From Clostridium akagii DSM 12554 (lineage in GTDB: Bacteria > Bacillota > Clostridia > Clostridiales > Clostridiaceae), in NCBI RefSeq assembly GCF_000686725.1, contig NZ_JMLK01000018.1, forward strand, positions 18,691 through 82,690: a stretch of DNA of 64,000 nt, in the 5' to 3' direction. The notes under the pieces are model-generated. The model ran no database searches. It worked only from the letters and a program-made list of their open reading frames with translations, and was not told where the DNA came from. A program made the position numbers and the translations under genes. Every line of letters starts with the position of its first letter. The stretch's first letter is position 1. Shown here one piece after another: positions 43,299 through 52,990 of this stretch.

Positions 43299-45962
43299 AT
43301 GAATATATATGATTTAAGCATATACAATAAAACATTACCTAAAAGACAAGCAAAGTATGTGGATTTTCCTAGTACTTTATCATATGATTTGTGTAGTTAC
43401 CTTTCTGAGAAAGGAATTACGAAACTATATTGTCACCAGGCTGAGATGTTTGAAAAGGCTATGAGACATAACAATATTGTTATAACTACATCCACAGCAA
43501 GTGGAAAAACTCTAAGCTTCTTATTACCAGTTATTCAAGAAATTTTATCAAATCCACTGGCAAGGGCCATTTTTATATACCCAACCAAAGCATTAGCAAG
43601 TGATCAATATCGTGCCATCGTGCCTTATTTGGAGTATTTTGGAGAAAACAGGATTTCAGCAGGTGTGTATGATGGAGATACTACAGTAAATGAAAGACGC
43701 AGAATTAGAAAAAGTGCCAATATAATTTTAACCAATCCAGAAATGCTGAATGGTGCATTTTTGCCAAACCACAGTAAATTTGGATTTGATTTTATATTTT
43801 CTAATTTGAAATATGTTGTGATTGATGAACTACATACATATAGAGGAGCATTTGGTTCTCATCTGGCTAATGTTTTTCGAAGATTCAAAAGAGTATGCAG
43901 ATATTATAATTCATCACCGCAATATCTATGCAGTTCAGCAACTATAGCAAATCCTGTGGAACTGGCAGAGGAAATCTGTGGAGAAAAATTTATTGAAATT
44001 TATAAAGACGGTTCACCGGCTACGCAGAGAAAATATGTGCTTGTACAACCACCAAAGATTATGGGAGCTGATAAAAAGTATTATGGACAAGTGCAGACAA
44101 CCTCAGTTGCAGCAGAGATAATACCGGATTTAGTAGAAAGTGGTAACACTTTTATTGCTTTTGCCAAATCAAGAAGAAACGTTGAAGTGATATTAAAAGA
44201 ATCCAGGGACAAATTAGAATCGGAAAGGTTTTTTGGAGCATCTTTAACGGATCAGATATCTGGATACAGGGGTGGGTATACCCAATTAGAACGTAAAGAA
44301 ATTGAAAATAAAATGATTACAGGAGTTTTAAGTGGACTTATATCTACCAATGCTTTAGAACTTGGTATTGATATTGGAGAAATTGATACCACAGTACTTG
44401 TTGGATATCCAGGAACTAGAGCGTCTTTTTGGCAACAGACAGGGAGAGCAGGTAGAAGTGGAAAAGAATGCACAAATTATTTAATACTTGATTGTATGCC
44501 TTTTGATCAGTATATTGCAATTAATCCGGATTGGCTATTTGAAAATGGCAGTGAAAATGCAGTGATTGATAAAAATAATCTTTTGATAGAACTTGCACAT
44601 ATACGTGCAGCGGCAGCAGAAATCCCCTTAACTTTAGATGATATTTCGCTTTTTCCGGATTTAGGAGAAACAATTCCAGTTTTAATCAGAGCAAATGAGT
44701 TAACAAGTCTTGGTGGTAAGTTTGCATGGTCTGGAAATTCGTTCCCAGCAGGAGATTTCAGTTTAAGAAATATTGATAAATCTAGATATAAACTAATTAA
44801 TAAGGAAAACAATAAAGAAATTACAGAAATGGATGAAATGCAGGCATTTCGGGAAATTCATAGTGGAGCAATTTATATGCATGGAGGCATTCAGTATCAG
44901 GTAATAAAACTTGATTTGGAAAGTAGAACTGCATTTGTTATACCCTTTGATGGAAACTATTATACAATGCCGGGAAGTAATACAAATATCAGGATTATTC
45001 AAGGTAGTAAGGAAATGGATTATAAGCGCACAAAAGTTGCTTTTGGCGACGTAAATGTTGATGAAATGGTTTATATGTATAAAAAACTGCAATTTCACAA
45101 TCATCAGAACTTAGGCTTTGAACAATTGGAAAAACCATTGTCAAAGGATTATGATACAGAAAGTACATGGATAAAAATCCCTTGCAATGTTGTAAAGGTA
45201 TATAGAACACTGCTTCAGGAGAGTCAAAATGGCAAGTTTATAAGAAATAATCATTTTGAAGGATTGTGTTATGCAATTAAAAATGCGGCAATGATGGTCA
45301 CGATGACAGAACAGGAAGATATTGGAGCTAATGCCACCAATAATGCAATAGAAATAAGTGAAAATTTTTCTGATGAAGTATATATGTTTATTTATGATAA
45401 ATATATAGGAGGCCTAGGTTATGCAGAAAAAATATTTGATTTTGCTGCAAAGATTATTGAAAATGCTATTAATATGGTCAGTGGATGTAGATGCGAAAGT
45501 GGTTGCGCGGCATGTATTGGAGATTATAAACTAGATAAAGGCATGGTTTTGTGGGGACTAAAGAATTTATTAGAAGAATTACCAGTTCCTAAAGGCGTCA
45601 AATTAGTGGAATATGCACCATCAACTTTTATTAAAAAAACATTCCAATTTGCAGAGTTGCAGGAAACATGGAAAGAATTCTGTGAATACATGCAGGAAAG
45701 TGGAGATGCATTTGGAGCATTCCTAAGTGCAATTTCAGAGGTAGAAATAGAGAATAACGTTATAACATTAGTTTTGCATAATTCTTTTTATAAAGAATGG
45801 GTAATGGAAGAACACAATAAACGAAGTTTAATAAATATTATTTCTTTTTATACAGAAGCACCTGCAGTGATTGAATTAAAAATAAGACTTGAAAATACAA
45901 AAGACGACAGAACAAATGTGAAAAATAAATTACAGAAAAGATATGAAAATCTTGTAGAATAG
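43299..45962 (+). CDS. DEAD/DEAH-box helicase with C-terminal MZB/DUF1998 domain (MrfA/YprA-like)
   Basis: 887 aa from ATG 43299 (GGGAGAAAT upstream). Helicase core: YCHQAEMFE (Q motif), ITTSTASGKTLSF (Walker A), YPTKALASDQY, VVIDELHTYRGAFGSH (DExH), CSSATIANP (motif III), SGLISTNALELGIDIG, and QQTGRAGRSGK (motif VI). Near the C-terminus GCRCESGCAACIGDYKLDKG is the four-Cys zinc site of the MZB domain. B. subtilis MrfA uses this architecture in mitomycin repair together with MrfB. Here the partner is a UvrD-like helicase 10 nt downstream, so repair or defence are both possible. Confidence 0.9.
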   Translation: MNIYDLSIYNKTLPKRQAKYVDFPSTLSYDLCSYLSEKGITKLYCHQAEMFEKAMRHNNIVITTSTASGKTLSFLLPVIQEILSNPLARAIFIYPTKALASDQYRAIVPYLEYFGENRISAGVYDGDTTVNERRRIRKSANIILTNPEMLNGAFLPNHSKFGFDFIFSNLKYVVIDELHTYRGAFGSHLANVFRRFKRVCRYYNSSPQYLCSSATIANPVELAEEICGEKFIEIYKDGSPATQRKYVLVQPPKIMGADKKYYGQVQTTSVAAEIIPDLVESGNTFIAFAKSRRNVEVILKESRDKLESERFFGASLTDQISGYRGGYTQLERKEIENKMITGVLSGLISTNALELGIDIGEIDTTVLVGYPGTRASFWQQTGRAGRSGKECTNYLILDCMPFDQYIAINPDWLFENGSENAVIDKNNLLIELAHIRAAAAEIPLTLDDISLFPDLGETIPVLIRANELTSLGGKFAWSGNSFPAGDFSLRNIDKSRYKLINKENNKEITEMDEMQAFREIHSGAIYMHGGIQYQVIKLDLESRTAFVIPFDGNYYTMPGSNTNIRIIQGSKEMDYKRTKVAFGDVNVDEMVYMYKKLQFHNHQNLGFEQLEKPLSKDYDTESTWIKIPCNVVKVYRTLLQESQNGKFIRNNHFEGLCYAIKNAAMMVTMTEQEDIGANATNNAIEISENFSDEVYMFIYDKYIGGLGYAEKIFDFAAKIIENAINMVSGCRCESGCAACIGDYKLDKGMVLWGLKNLLEELPVPKGVKLVEYAPSTFIKKTFQFAELQETWKEFCEYMQESGDAFGAFLSAISEVEIENNVITLVLHNSFYKEWVMEEHNKRSLINIISFYTEAPAVIELKIRLENTKDDRTNVKNKLQKRYENLVE

Positions 45963-45971
45963 GAGGAATTC

Positions 45972-48038
45972 ATGCATTATGAGAAAAAATTGGAACAACT
46001 AAATAAATACCAAAAAGAAGCAGTATTAGATGAAAGTGATGTTTGTTTAGTAAATGCAAATGTTGGAAGCGGTAAAACAACAGTGTTAATTTCAAAGATT
46101 GTATACATTCATTATGCTAAAAATGTAAGCTATAAAGATATGATTGTACTAACATTTACTAATAAAGCTGCCAATGAAATCAAAGAAAGATTAATCGGTT
46201 CTGATAATAGTATTATGGCAGAAGAATTAGAAGGATTTGGAACATTTCATAGTGTGGCACTTCATTTGCTTAAGAGTGTATTGCCTGCTAATCAAATAGG
46301 ATATACAAAAGATTTTCTGGTAATAGATCCGGGGGAAGAATTAGATATTGCTATGCAAATCATACAAGAAGAAAAGCTTCATATCAAATATAAAAATAGG
46401 TTAAAAAAAAGACTTGAACTGGCAATGTCTATTATGGAAGAAGAACAAAAGATTTCACCATATAACGATGATATATTTCAGCTAGTTCAATTGCTTCAAG
46501 AAGAAAAAACGAGACAGAACAAGATGTCCTTTTCAGATTTGCTAATAAATGCAAATAAATTATTAGAGGATTACAACATAGAACCCAAGTGGATTATTAT
46601 TGATGAGGTTCAGGACAGTGATCAGTTGCAGCTCTATTTCATTGATAAATTAAAAGGTGCTAGTACTAGATTATTTGCAGTGGGTGATCCAAACCAAATT
46701 ATTTATAGTTGGCGTGGAAGTACCTTGAATGTGTTTAATACATTCAAGCAGAAATATGATGCAAAAGAACTTTCGCTTCCAATCAATTATAGATCCAGCA
46801 GTTCGATTTTAGAAGTGGCAAGGTGTTTTTTGAAAAAAGGAAACAGCTTAAAGGGAATACGAGAAACTGGGAATAAAATTGTAGTAAAAAAACAATATAA
46901 TCCATTCAATGAGGCATGTTATCTGGCAGATAAAATACGGGAAATACATAATTTAGGCGTACCATTTAACGAAATTGCAGTCTTTTACCGGCTACAAAAT
47001 CAGTCCCAGGTTTTTGAAGATGTATTTTTAAAAAATAAGATTCCTTATGAAGTATCTTTCAAAAAAACAATACGTGATATTCCTGTGTTAAACTGGATGA
47101 TTAAACTATTGCGCTTTTCCTTAAATCATAATGATTTGTCATCTGGAATATATGTTCTTAGTAATAAGAATTATGGTGAGGGAATATCGGAAAAAGAGGC
47201 GGGAAAAATAGTGAAAGGTCAGCATATAGCCAAATCTGACCTGTTTACAAAAATGTATGAGTTCAATAATAAATGTCCTGAGATTATGAAAACAGATGAA
47301 ATTTATAATTATTTTGAATTTGATAAGTATATTAGACCAACTGCAGCTACGTATATGGAAGATAAGGAATCTATTTCTGCTTTGCTTAATATTATTATGG
47401 AATATGTGAAGGAAAACGAAACCACAGTTCTTAATGGTCTTGGTGATTTTATAAACTCCTCTGCATTACATGGCACAAATATATTGCAGAAAGATATACA
47501 CTGTGATACGGATTCCGTTAAGCTTATGACATTACATGCATCTAAAGGGTTAGAGTTTTCATATGTATTTATTATAGGAATTAATTACGGTTTGATTCCG
47601 TTAAGATCAAGTGGTATGGAAGAGGAAGAAGAGGAAGAAAGATTATTTTTTGTTGGAATTACTAGGGCAAAAGATCATTTGGAACTTTCTTATTATATAA
47701 ATCCTGAGTATTATAGAGCAACGCCTGGAGGGAGTTTGTATATTCATTTGATACCTCAAGAGTTAATTCAGGATGATACAGTGAAAAGCAAGGCTGTGAA
47801 TTTACAGGAACTTAAGAAACAGATTCAGCAGGCAAAAACTGAAGAAAAGCAAGAGAAAGCTCCAGTGAAATCTGTAAATCCAGTATCTATAAAACAGGTG
47901 CGACATAAGAAATATGGAACAGGAAAAATTCTTAAAGAAGATGAGATGATGATTGAAGTGGAATTTGAAAATTATGGAGTAAAAGAATTTATAAAAGCGT
48001 TTAGTGAGTTGGAACATCTATCACAAAAAAATTCATAA
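45972..48038 (+). CDS. UvrD/PcrA-like superfamily 1 helicase
   Basis: 688 aa, SD AGGAGG, 10 nt behind the first helicase. Motifs: LNKYQKEAVLDESDVCLVNANVGSGKTT (Walker A part VNANVGSGKTT), VLTFTNKAANEIKERL (Ia), IIIDEVQDSDQLQ (II), AVGDPNQIIYSWRGS (III), SLPINYRSS (IV), KLMTLHASKGLEFSYVFIIG (V), and RLFFVGITRAKDHLELSY (VI). A C-terminal Tudor-like segment VRHKKYGTGKILKED follows. It unwinds DNA 3' to 5' in repair. The tight pairing with an MrfA-like helicase suggests a joint process. Confidence 0.92.
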   Translation: MHYEKKLEQLNKYQKEAVLDESDVCLVNANVGSGKTTVLISKIVYIHYAKNVSYKDMIVLTFTNKAANEIKERLIGSDNSIMAEELEGFGTFHSVALHLLKSVLPANQIGYTKDFLVIDPGEELDIAMQIIQEEKLHIKYKNRLKKRLELAMSIMEEEQKISPYNDDIFQLVQLLQEEKTRQNKMSFSDLLINANKLLEDYNIEPKWIIIDEVQDSDQLQLYFIDKLKGASTRLFAVGDPNQIIYSWRGSTLNVFNTFKQKYDAKELSLPINYRSSSSILEVARCFLKKGNSLKGIRETGNKIVVKKQYNPFNEACYLADKIREIHNLGVPFNEIAVFYRLQNQSQVFEDVFLKNKIPYEVSFKKTIRDIPVLNWMIKLLRFSLNHNDLSSGIYVLSNKNYGEGISEKEAGKIVKGQHIAKSDLFTKMYEFNNKCPEIMKTDEIYNYFEFDKYIRPTAATYMEDKESISALLNIIMEYVKENETTVLNGLGDFINSSALHGTNILQKDIHCDTDSVKLMTLHASKGLEFSYVFIIGINYGLIPLRSSGMEEEEEEERLFFVGITRAKDHLELSYYINPEYYRATPGGSLYIHLIPQELIQDDTVKSKAVNLQELKKQIQQAKTEEKQEKAPVKSVNPVSIKQVRHKKYGTGKILKEDEMMIEVEFENYGVKEFIKAFSELEHLSQKNS

Positions 48039-48044
48039 AACTTC

Positions 48045-48075
48045 TTGACTTGGAGTTAACTCTAAGGTGTACTAT
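48045..48075 (+). promoter_or_regulatory. MerR-type promoter 1 (DUF362 / aldo-keto reductase unit)
   Basis: TTGACT (48045-48050), 19-nt spacer holding the dyad GGAGTTAACTCT, TACTAT (48070-48075). The 19-nt spacing is the hallmark of MerR-activated promoters, where the regulator untwists DNA to align the elements. Confidence 0.8.
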
Positions 48076-48178
48076 TGTTTTGAAGATATAAAATATAGTT
48101 GAATAGGAAAGGAGAAAATAGTATGGAATTAATAATAAGTAAGAAAAATAGTAATAATGAAAAAAAGCAGTTGTTTAT

Positions 48179-49027
48179 ATGACAAAAGATATTAGTACAG
48201 AAGGATTAATGGACGCATACGAAGCATTAGGACATAAAGCAGCTGGAAAAGTAGCTGTCAAAATATCAAGTGGTGAACCTGGAGGTCATTATTTTCTATC
48301 ACCAAAATTGATTGCGCCACTAGTTCAGTCAGTCAATGGAATAATTGTAGAATGCAATACTGCGTATGGTGGAGGACGTGGAGATACTAAGTCTCATCGT
48401 AATACTGTAGAAAAACATGGATTTACAGCCATTGCTAAAGTTGACATTATGGATGCAGATGGCTCTATGAGTATCCCAGTTATTAACGGAAAACATCTGA
48501 AAGAAGATATGGTTGGTTCACATTTTGCAGATTATGATTTTGTAATTAACCTTGCACATTTTAAAGGCCATGCTATGGGTGGATTTGGTGGAGTTCTTAA
48601 AAACATGTCCATCGGAATTGCGTCTTCTATGGGAAAGAGTCTGATTCATACTGCAGGTAAAGAAACTACAGGATTTGGAAAGGGCACACCACAGGATGAT
48701 TTTTTAGAGTCAATGGCTGAAGCTGCAAAAGCTGTTGCTGATTATAAAGGAGATAATATTATTTATATCAATGTTATGAATAACTTGTCTGTAGATTGTG
48801 ACTGTGATTCCCATCCGGCAAAACCCGAAATGGATGATATTGGAATTTTAGCATCTTTAGATCCAGTTGCATTGGATCAAGCATGTGTTGACCTGGTGTA
48901 TGCAGCTAATGATGGAAAGGCGCTTATTGAGAGAATGGAGTCAAGACATGGAATTCATACGGTGGAATATGCAGAAGAAATTGGTCTTGGAACTCGTAAC
49001 TATGATTTATATACAATTAAAAAATAA
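48179..49027 (+). CDS. DUF362 family protein, probably 5'-frameshifted
   Basis: 282 aa visible. Motifs: KVAVKISSGEPGGHYFLSP, NTAYGGGRGDTKSHRNTVEKHG, DFVINLAHFKGHAMGGFGGVLKN, and GILASLDPVALDQACVDLV. The ATG at 48179 has no ribosome site, while family members start some 5 to 15 residues earlier. The preceding bases encode KKAVVY in the same frame but meet a TGA at 48158; a run of seven A (48160-48166) separates this frame from starts at 48157 and 48123, the latter with AAAGGAG. A one-base change in the A run would join them. No 4Fe-4S motif is present in this short form. Function unknown. Confidence 0.8.
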   Translation: MTKDISTEGLMDAYEALGHKAAGKVAVKISSGEPGGHYFLSPKLIAPLVQSVNGIIVECNTAYGGGRGDTKSHRNTVEKHGFTAIAKVDIMDADGSMSIPVINGKHLKEDMVGSHFADYDFVINLAHFKGHAMGGFGGVLKNMSIGIASSMGKSLIHTAGKETTGFGKGTPQDDFLESMAEAAKAVADYKGDNIIYINVMNNLSVDCDCDSHPAKPEMDDIGILASLDPVALDQACVDLVYAANDGKALIERMESRHGIHTVEYAEEIGLGTRNYDLYTIKK

Positions 49028-49067
49028 AACCATTTAATTAGAATACAAGTAAGAAAGGAGATCTATT

Positions 49068-49913
49068 ATGGAATATGTAATATTAAATAATGGTGTAAAA
49101 ATGCCCATTCTCGGCTATGGAGTTTATCAGATTGCTGACCAGAAAGAATGCGAAAAATGTGTGCTAGATGCAATTAGTGTAGGATATCGATTAATTGATA
49201 CTGCTCAGGCGTACGGTAATGAAGAAGCTGTAGGAAAAGCAATTAAAAAGAGCAATGTTCCTAGAGAAGATTTATTCATTACAACGAAGGTATGGATTTC
49301 CAATGCAGGTTATGAAAATGCTAAGAAGTCTATTGAAGAATCACTGAAGAAACTACAACTTGATTACTTAGATTTATTATTAATTCATCAACCGTTTAAT
49401 GATTATTATGGAACATATCGTGCTATGGAAGATTTATATAAAGAAGGTAAAATAAAAGCTATAGGTGTTAGTAACTTCTATCCGGACAGATTAATTGATT
49501 TAATGCAGTTTAATGAAATTGTTCCTGCAATAAATCAGGTTGAGACACATGTATTTAATCAACAGGTAAAGGCCAATGAAATTATGAAGAAATATGGTGT
49601 ACAGATTGAATCTTGGGGACCTTTTGCAGAAGGAAAAAATAATATGTTTACGAATGAAACATTAAAAACAGTTGGTAAAAAGTACAAAAAATCTACTGCT
49701 CAGGTTGCTTTAAGATATCTGATTCAAAGAGGTGTAGTGGTTATTCCAAAATCAGTAAATAAGGAAAGAATGATACAGAATTTTGATGTATTTGATTTTA
49801 AATTATCAAAAGAAGATATGGATATGATTGTTACATTAGATAAGGAAGAAAGTTCATTTTTCTCTCATTATGATCCACAAACTGTAGAATATATAACAGG
49901 TTTAGGTAAATAG
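49068..49913 (+). CDS. Aldo/keto reductase
   Basis: 281 aa, SD AAAGGAG. TIM-barrel tetrad: Asp and Tyr in [15 protein letters not shown], Lys in [10 protein letters not shown], His in [35 protein letters not shown] and the cofactor-binding [15 protein letters not shown] motif follow. It should reduce aldehydes or ketones with NADPH in the cytosol. It is in the unit headed by MerR-type promoter 1, so aldehyde or electrophile induction is likely. Confidence 0.93.
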   Translation: MEYVILNNGVKMPILGYGVYQIADQKECEKCVLDAISVGYRLIDTAQAYGNEEAVGKAIKKSNVPREDLFITTKVWISNAGYENAKKSIEESLKKLQLDYLDLLLIHQPFNDYYGTYRAMEDLYKEGKIKAIGVSNFYPDRLIDLMQFNEIVPAINQVETHVFNQQVKANEIMKKYGVQIESWGPFAEGKNNMFTNETLKTVGKKYKKSTAQVALRYLIQRGVVVIPKSVNKERMIQNFDVFDFKLSKEDMDMIVTLDKEESSFFSHYDPQTVEYITGLGK

Positions 49914-49939
49914 ATATAAAAAAGCAATAGCTAGAGTTC

Positions 49940-50433
49940 ATGAAGGATAGACCCGATCATGTCCTTTGGCTTTTGTTTTTTATTAATAAAGCCAAACAAA
50001 CAAACAATGAAGTAGCAGCAAAGATGATTCAAAAAGTGGTAGAAAGTGATATTTTCCGTATTGTTGAAGCAAAACCTTATCCTGAGGATTATACAGAGAC
50101 AACTAATGTAGCACAGAGAGAAGTAAAAGATAATGCTATACCAGAGCTTTCTAGCCATGTGTAAAACATAGATTCTTATAATGTTATATTTCTTGGGTAT
50201 CCAAATTGATGGGGAACTATGCCAATGGCAGTATTTACATTTGTAGATGCATTTTCTTTTATTGAGAAAGAGAAAAGCCAGGGAAAAATCAGAAAGAATG
50301 GGTTCTCTTTTCATGATACAGCGTGGATGGATGTCCAAAGAACATTGCAATACCAAAATACTTTGCACTATATGATGCAGAGAAACTGCTATTAAATCAT
50401 GGATTTTCAACACAGGGACTAAAAAAGAGGTGA
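49940..50433 (+). pseudogene. Mosaic of flavodoxin and ferredoxin-type aldo/keto reductase fragments
   Basis: 49940-50260 carries flavodoxin pieces: EVAAKMIQKVVESDIFRIVE, AKPYPEDYTETTNVAQREVK, stop TAA, NIDSYNVIFLGYPN, stop TGA where Trp is expected, WGTMPMAVFTFVDAF. 50260-50320 then reads [17 protein letters not shown], like the middle of the aldo/keto reductases at 56409 and 57757. 50329-50433 reads [20 protein letters not shown], almost the C-terminal Fe-S domain of the 56409 gene. Deletions apparently fused remains of three gene parts. Confidence 0.7.
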
Positions 50434-50443
50434 TTTTCAAGTA

Positions 50444-51337
50444 ATGTTAAAACAAATGAAGTATTTTGTAACAGTTGTTAAGTGCAATAGCTTTACAGAA
50501 GCAGCAGAAGAATGTTATATTTCTCAGTCGGCTATTTCACAGCAGATTCGCGCTTTAGAAGAGGAGTTAGGTGTTAAATTGATTTGTAGAGAAAATCGTA
50601 AATTTTCATTAACACCAGCGGGAGAATATTTTTACAACCAAAGTCTGATATTATTGCATGAAGCAGAAAGAATACGCCAGGAAACTGTTCGTATAGATAA
50701 TAAAAATAATCGTCAGATACGAATTGGCTATCTGAAGTGTTATGGTGGACAGGAATTACAACATGCAATTGCAATTTTTACAGAACAACATCCGGGTATT
50801 GACATTCATATTGTAAATGGAACACATGAAGAATTGTATGAGTTGCTAGTTTCAGGAGAGGTAGACTTGGTTCTGAATGACCAAAGAAGAGCATTTTCAG
50901 GTGAATATGAGAATTTCCATTTATATAGCTTCTACTGTTATATAGAAATATCAACCCGAAATGCGCTGGGTGCTTTGGACAAAGTTACTATGAATGACTT
51001 GAAAAGGATGCCGTGTATTATAGTTACATCTAAAGAACAACAAGAAAATGAAAGGGACTATTATCAAAATTATTTGGCGTTTATCGGAGAATTTCTGTTT
51101 GTTGATAATTTGGAAGAAGGTCGATTGCTGGTAGCAGGAGATAAAGGATTTATGCCAGTGGAGGGAGTAGCAAACATTCCACAAGTTGGTGCAACAATGA
51201 CAAGACTACCACTTTTTCGTGGTGATGCTCAATTGCAACGTGATTATTTTGCTTTTTGGAAGAAGGAAAATAGTAATATTGATATTCAAAGCTTTGCAAA
51301 TATTTTACATGATATGTTTGAGAATAATCTAAAATAA
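50444..51337 (+). CDS. LysR-family transcriptional regulator
   Basis: 297 aa. The N-terminal winged helix MKYFVTVVKCNSFTEAAEECYISQSAISQQIRALEEELGVKL (key part CYISQSAISQQIRALEEELG) is classical. The effector domain starts near residue 90 (IRIGYLKCYGGQELQHAI). It lies between the decayed flavodoxin and a flavodoxin-like reductase and probably regulates genes of this redox island. A T-rich terminator follows. Confidence 0.92.
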   Translation: MLKQMKYFVTVVKCNSFTEAAEECYISQSAISQQIRALEEELGVKLICRENRKFSLTPAGEYFYNQSLILLHEAERIRQETVRIDNKNNRQIRIGYLKCYGGQELQHAIAIFTEQHPGIDIHIVNGTHEELYELLVSGEVDLVLNDQRRAFSGEYENFHLYSFYCYIEISTRNALGALDKVTMNDLKRMPCIIVTSKEQQENERDYYQNYLAFIGEFLFVDNLEEGRLLVAGDKGFMPVEGVANIPQVGATMTRLPLFRGDAQLQRDYFAFWKKENSNIDIQSFANILHDMFENNLK

Positions 51338-51367
51338 ATTGTTTGATTTTTAAGTTTATATCGCTTC

Positions 51368-51400
51368 TCGCATTCTGAACTATAGGAATGCGATTTTTTT
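51368..51400 (+). terminator. Rho-independent terminator after the LysR gene
   Basis: TCGCATTC pairs with GAATGCGA around a 10-nt loop and is followed by seven T. Confidence 0.88.
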
Positions 51401-51574
51401 ATTCGACACATAGGAACAGACTTTTCACATAAGCTTTACTTATCAAAACCATTGGGAATTGAAATTGCTCATAAACTGCGAGAAAAGTATAATAAATCTA
51501 TAAGAAGATAAGATATAAGTTAGCTAAATCAGTTTCAAATAAAATAAATTATCAAAATAAAAAGGAGAATTCAG

Positions 51575-52105
51575 ATGAAAGTATTAGTGATTAGTGGAAG
51601 TCCACGTATTGGTGGTAACTCAGACGTATTATGTGACCAGTTTATCAAAGGAGCAAAGGAGGGTGGACACAGTGCGGAGAAAATTAATCTTGGTAAGAAA
51701 AAACTTAGTCCATGTACTGCCTGTTATGCTTGTCGAAATAATGGGGTGTGTGTACAGAAAGATGATATGACAGAAATACTTGAAAAGCTTATTTTAGCAG
51801 ATATAATCGTATTAGCTACCCCTGTGTATTTCTATTCTATGGATGCACAGATGAAAATGTTTATTGACAGATGTCTTCCACGTTACCGTGAAATAAAGAA
51901 CAAGGATTTCTATTTTATTATTACAGCGGCTGATCCACAACATGAAGCTACTGACGAAACAATGGGGGGGTTCAGAGGGTATACAAGATGCTTACCTTAC
52001 GCAAAAGAAAAAGGCATTATATATGGAAACGGTGCATGGGAGAAGGGTGACATTCTCGGACTTCCTGCAATGCAAAATGCATATGAAATGGGGAAAAATG
52101 TATAA
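51575..52105 (+). CDS. NAD(P)H-dependent flavodoxin-fold reductase
   Basis: 176 aa, SD AAAGGAG. MKVLVISGSPRIGGNSDVLC is the FMN loop, SPCTACYACRNNGVCVQKDD the conserved Cys pair found in this subfamily, and LATPVYFYSMDAQMKMFIDR the second flavin loop. It should reduce flavin, quinones or nitro compounds. It forms a unit with the CMD-family gene 29 nt downstream. Confidence 0.88.
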   Translation: MKVLVISGSPRIGGNSDVLCDQFIKGAKEGGHSAEKINLGKKKLSPCTACYACRNNGVCVQKDDMTEILEKLILADIIVLATPVYFYSMDAQMKMFIDRCLPRYREIKNKDFYFIITAADPQHEATDETMGGFRGYTRCLPYAKEKGIIYGNGAWEKGDILGLPAMQNAYEMGKNV

Positions 52106-52134
52106 TAGACACCGAAAATAAAGGAGAGATTAAA

Positions 52135-52896
52135 ATGGCAATCACAGATTTTTCAAAAGAGTATCATGAGAGGATGTTTCCAGGATATGCATCAAAGCTC
52201 TTAGAAACAGATCCTGAATTTATTGAGTTATTTGATAACTTTGCATTTGATGAAGTTGTAAATCAGGATAATCTAGACGATTCTACTAGAATGATGGCAA
52301 CTATTGCCACCTTGATTGGCTGCCAAGGGATTGATGAGTTCAAAGGAATGGTACCTGCCGCACTTGATTTTGGAGTAACACCAGTAGAAGTGAAAGAAAT
52401 AGTATATCAGGCCGTAGCTTATCTTGGAATTGGAAGGGTATTCCCATTTCTTCATGGCACAAATGATGTACTAACAGCAAGGGGTATTAAATTACCGCTT
52501 GAAGGACAGTCAAGAACTACAACTGAAAATCGTTTAGAAAAAGGAATTCAGGCACAGGTTGATATTTTTGGGGATGGAATGAAAGAATTTTACAAGTCGG
52601 GACCGGAAGAATCACGACACATTAATCATTGGTTAGCTGATAATTGCTTTGGCGATTATTATACGCGAAGTGGCCTTGATTACAAACAGAGAGAAATGAT
52701 TACTTTTTGCCTCTTATCTGCACAGGGTGGTTGTGAGATGCAACTTACAAGCCATGCGGCAGCGAATATGAAGATTGGTAATGACAAACAGTTCTTAATT
52801 AAGATTATTTCACAGTGTCTACCGTTTATAGGTTATCCAAGAAGTCTAAATGCACTTCGCTGCGTTACTGATGCGGCAACACACATGGGAAAATAG
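52135..52896 (+). CDS. Carboxymuconolactone decarboxylase (CMD)-family protein, two domains
   Basis: 253 aa with tandem CMD repeats: about residues 40-105 (STRMMATIATLIGCQGIDEF, VTPVEVKEIVYQAVAYLGIGRV) and 155-235 (LDYKQREMITFCLLSAQGGC, PFIGYPRSLNALRCVTDAA). No CxxC of AhpD type, so a peroxidase role is unlikely. Such genes often accompany cupins, flavin reductases and alcohol dehydrogenases, as here. Function in the island not established. Confidence 0.88.
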   Translation: MAITDFSKEYHERMFPGYASKLLETDPEFIELFDNFAFDEVVNQDNLDDSTRMMATIATLIGCQGIDEFKGMVPAALDFGVTPVEVKEIVYQAVAYLGIGRVFPFLHGTNDVLTARGIKLPLEGQSRTTTENRLEKGIQAQVDIFGDGMKEFYKSGPEESRHINHWLADNCFGDYYTRSGLDYKQREMITFCLLSAQGGCEMQLTSHAAANMKIGNDKQFLIKIISQCLPFIGYPRSLNALRCVTDAATHMGK

Positions 52897-52918
52897 CGCA
52901 AAAAGCTGAAAATAATGC

Positions 52919-52949
52919 TTGACTTGAAGTTAACTTTAAGTAATATAAT
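52919..52949 (+). promoter_or_regulatory. MerR-type promoter 2 (cupin / Fe-ADH unit)
   Basis: TTGACT, 19-nt spacer with dyad AAGTTAACTTT, TATAAT. Same architecture as the other three copies. Confidence 0.8.
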
Positions 52950-52990
52950 AGTTTTATCATAAATTTTATTGTTAAAGGAGATTATAAAAT

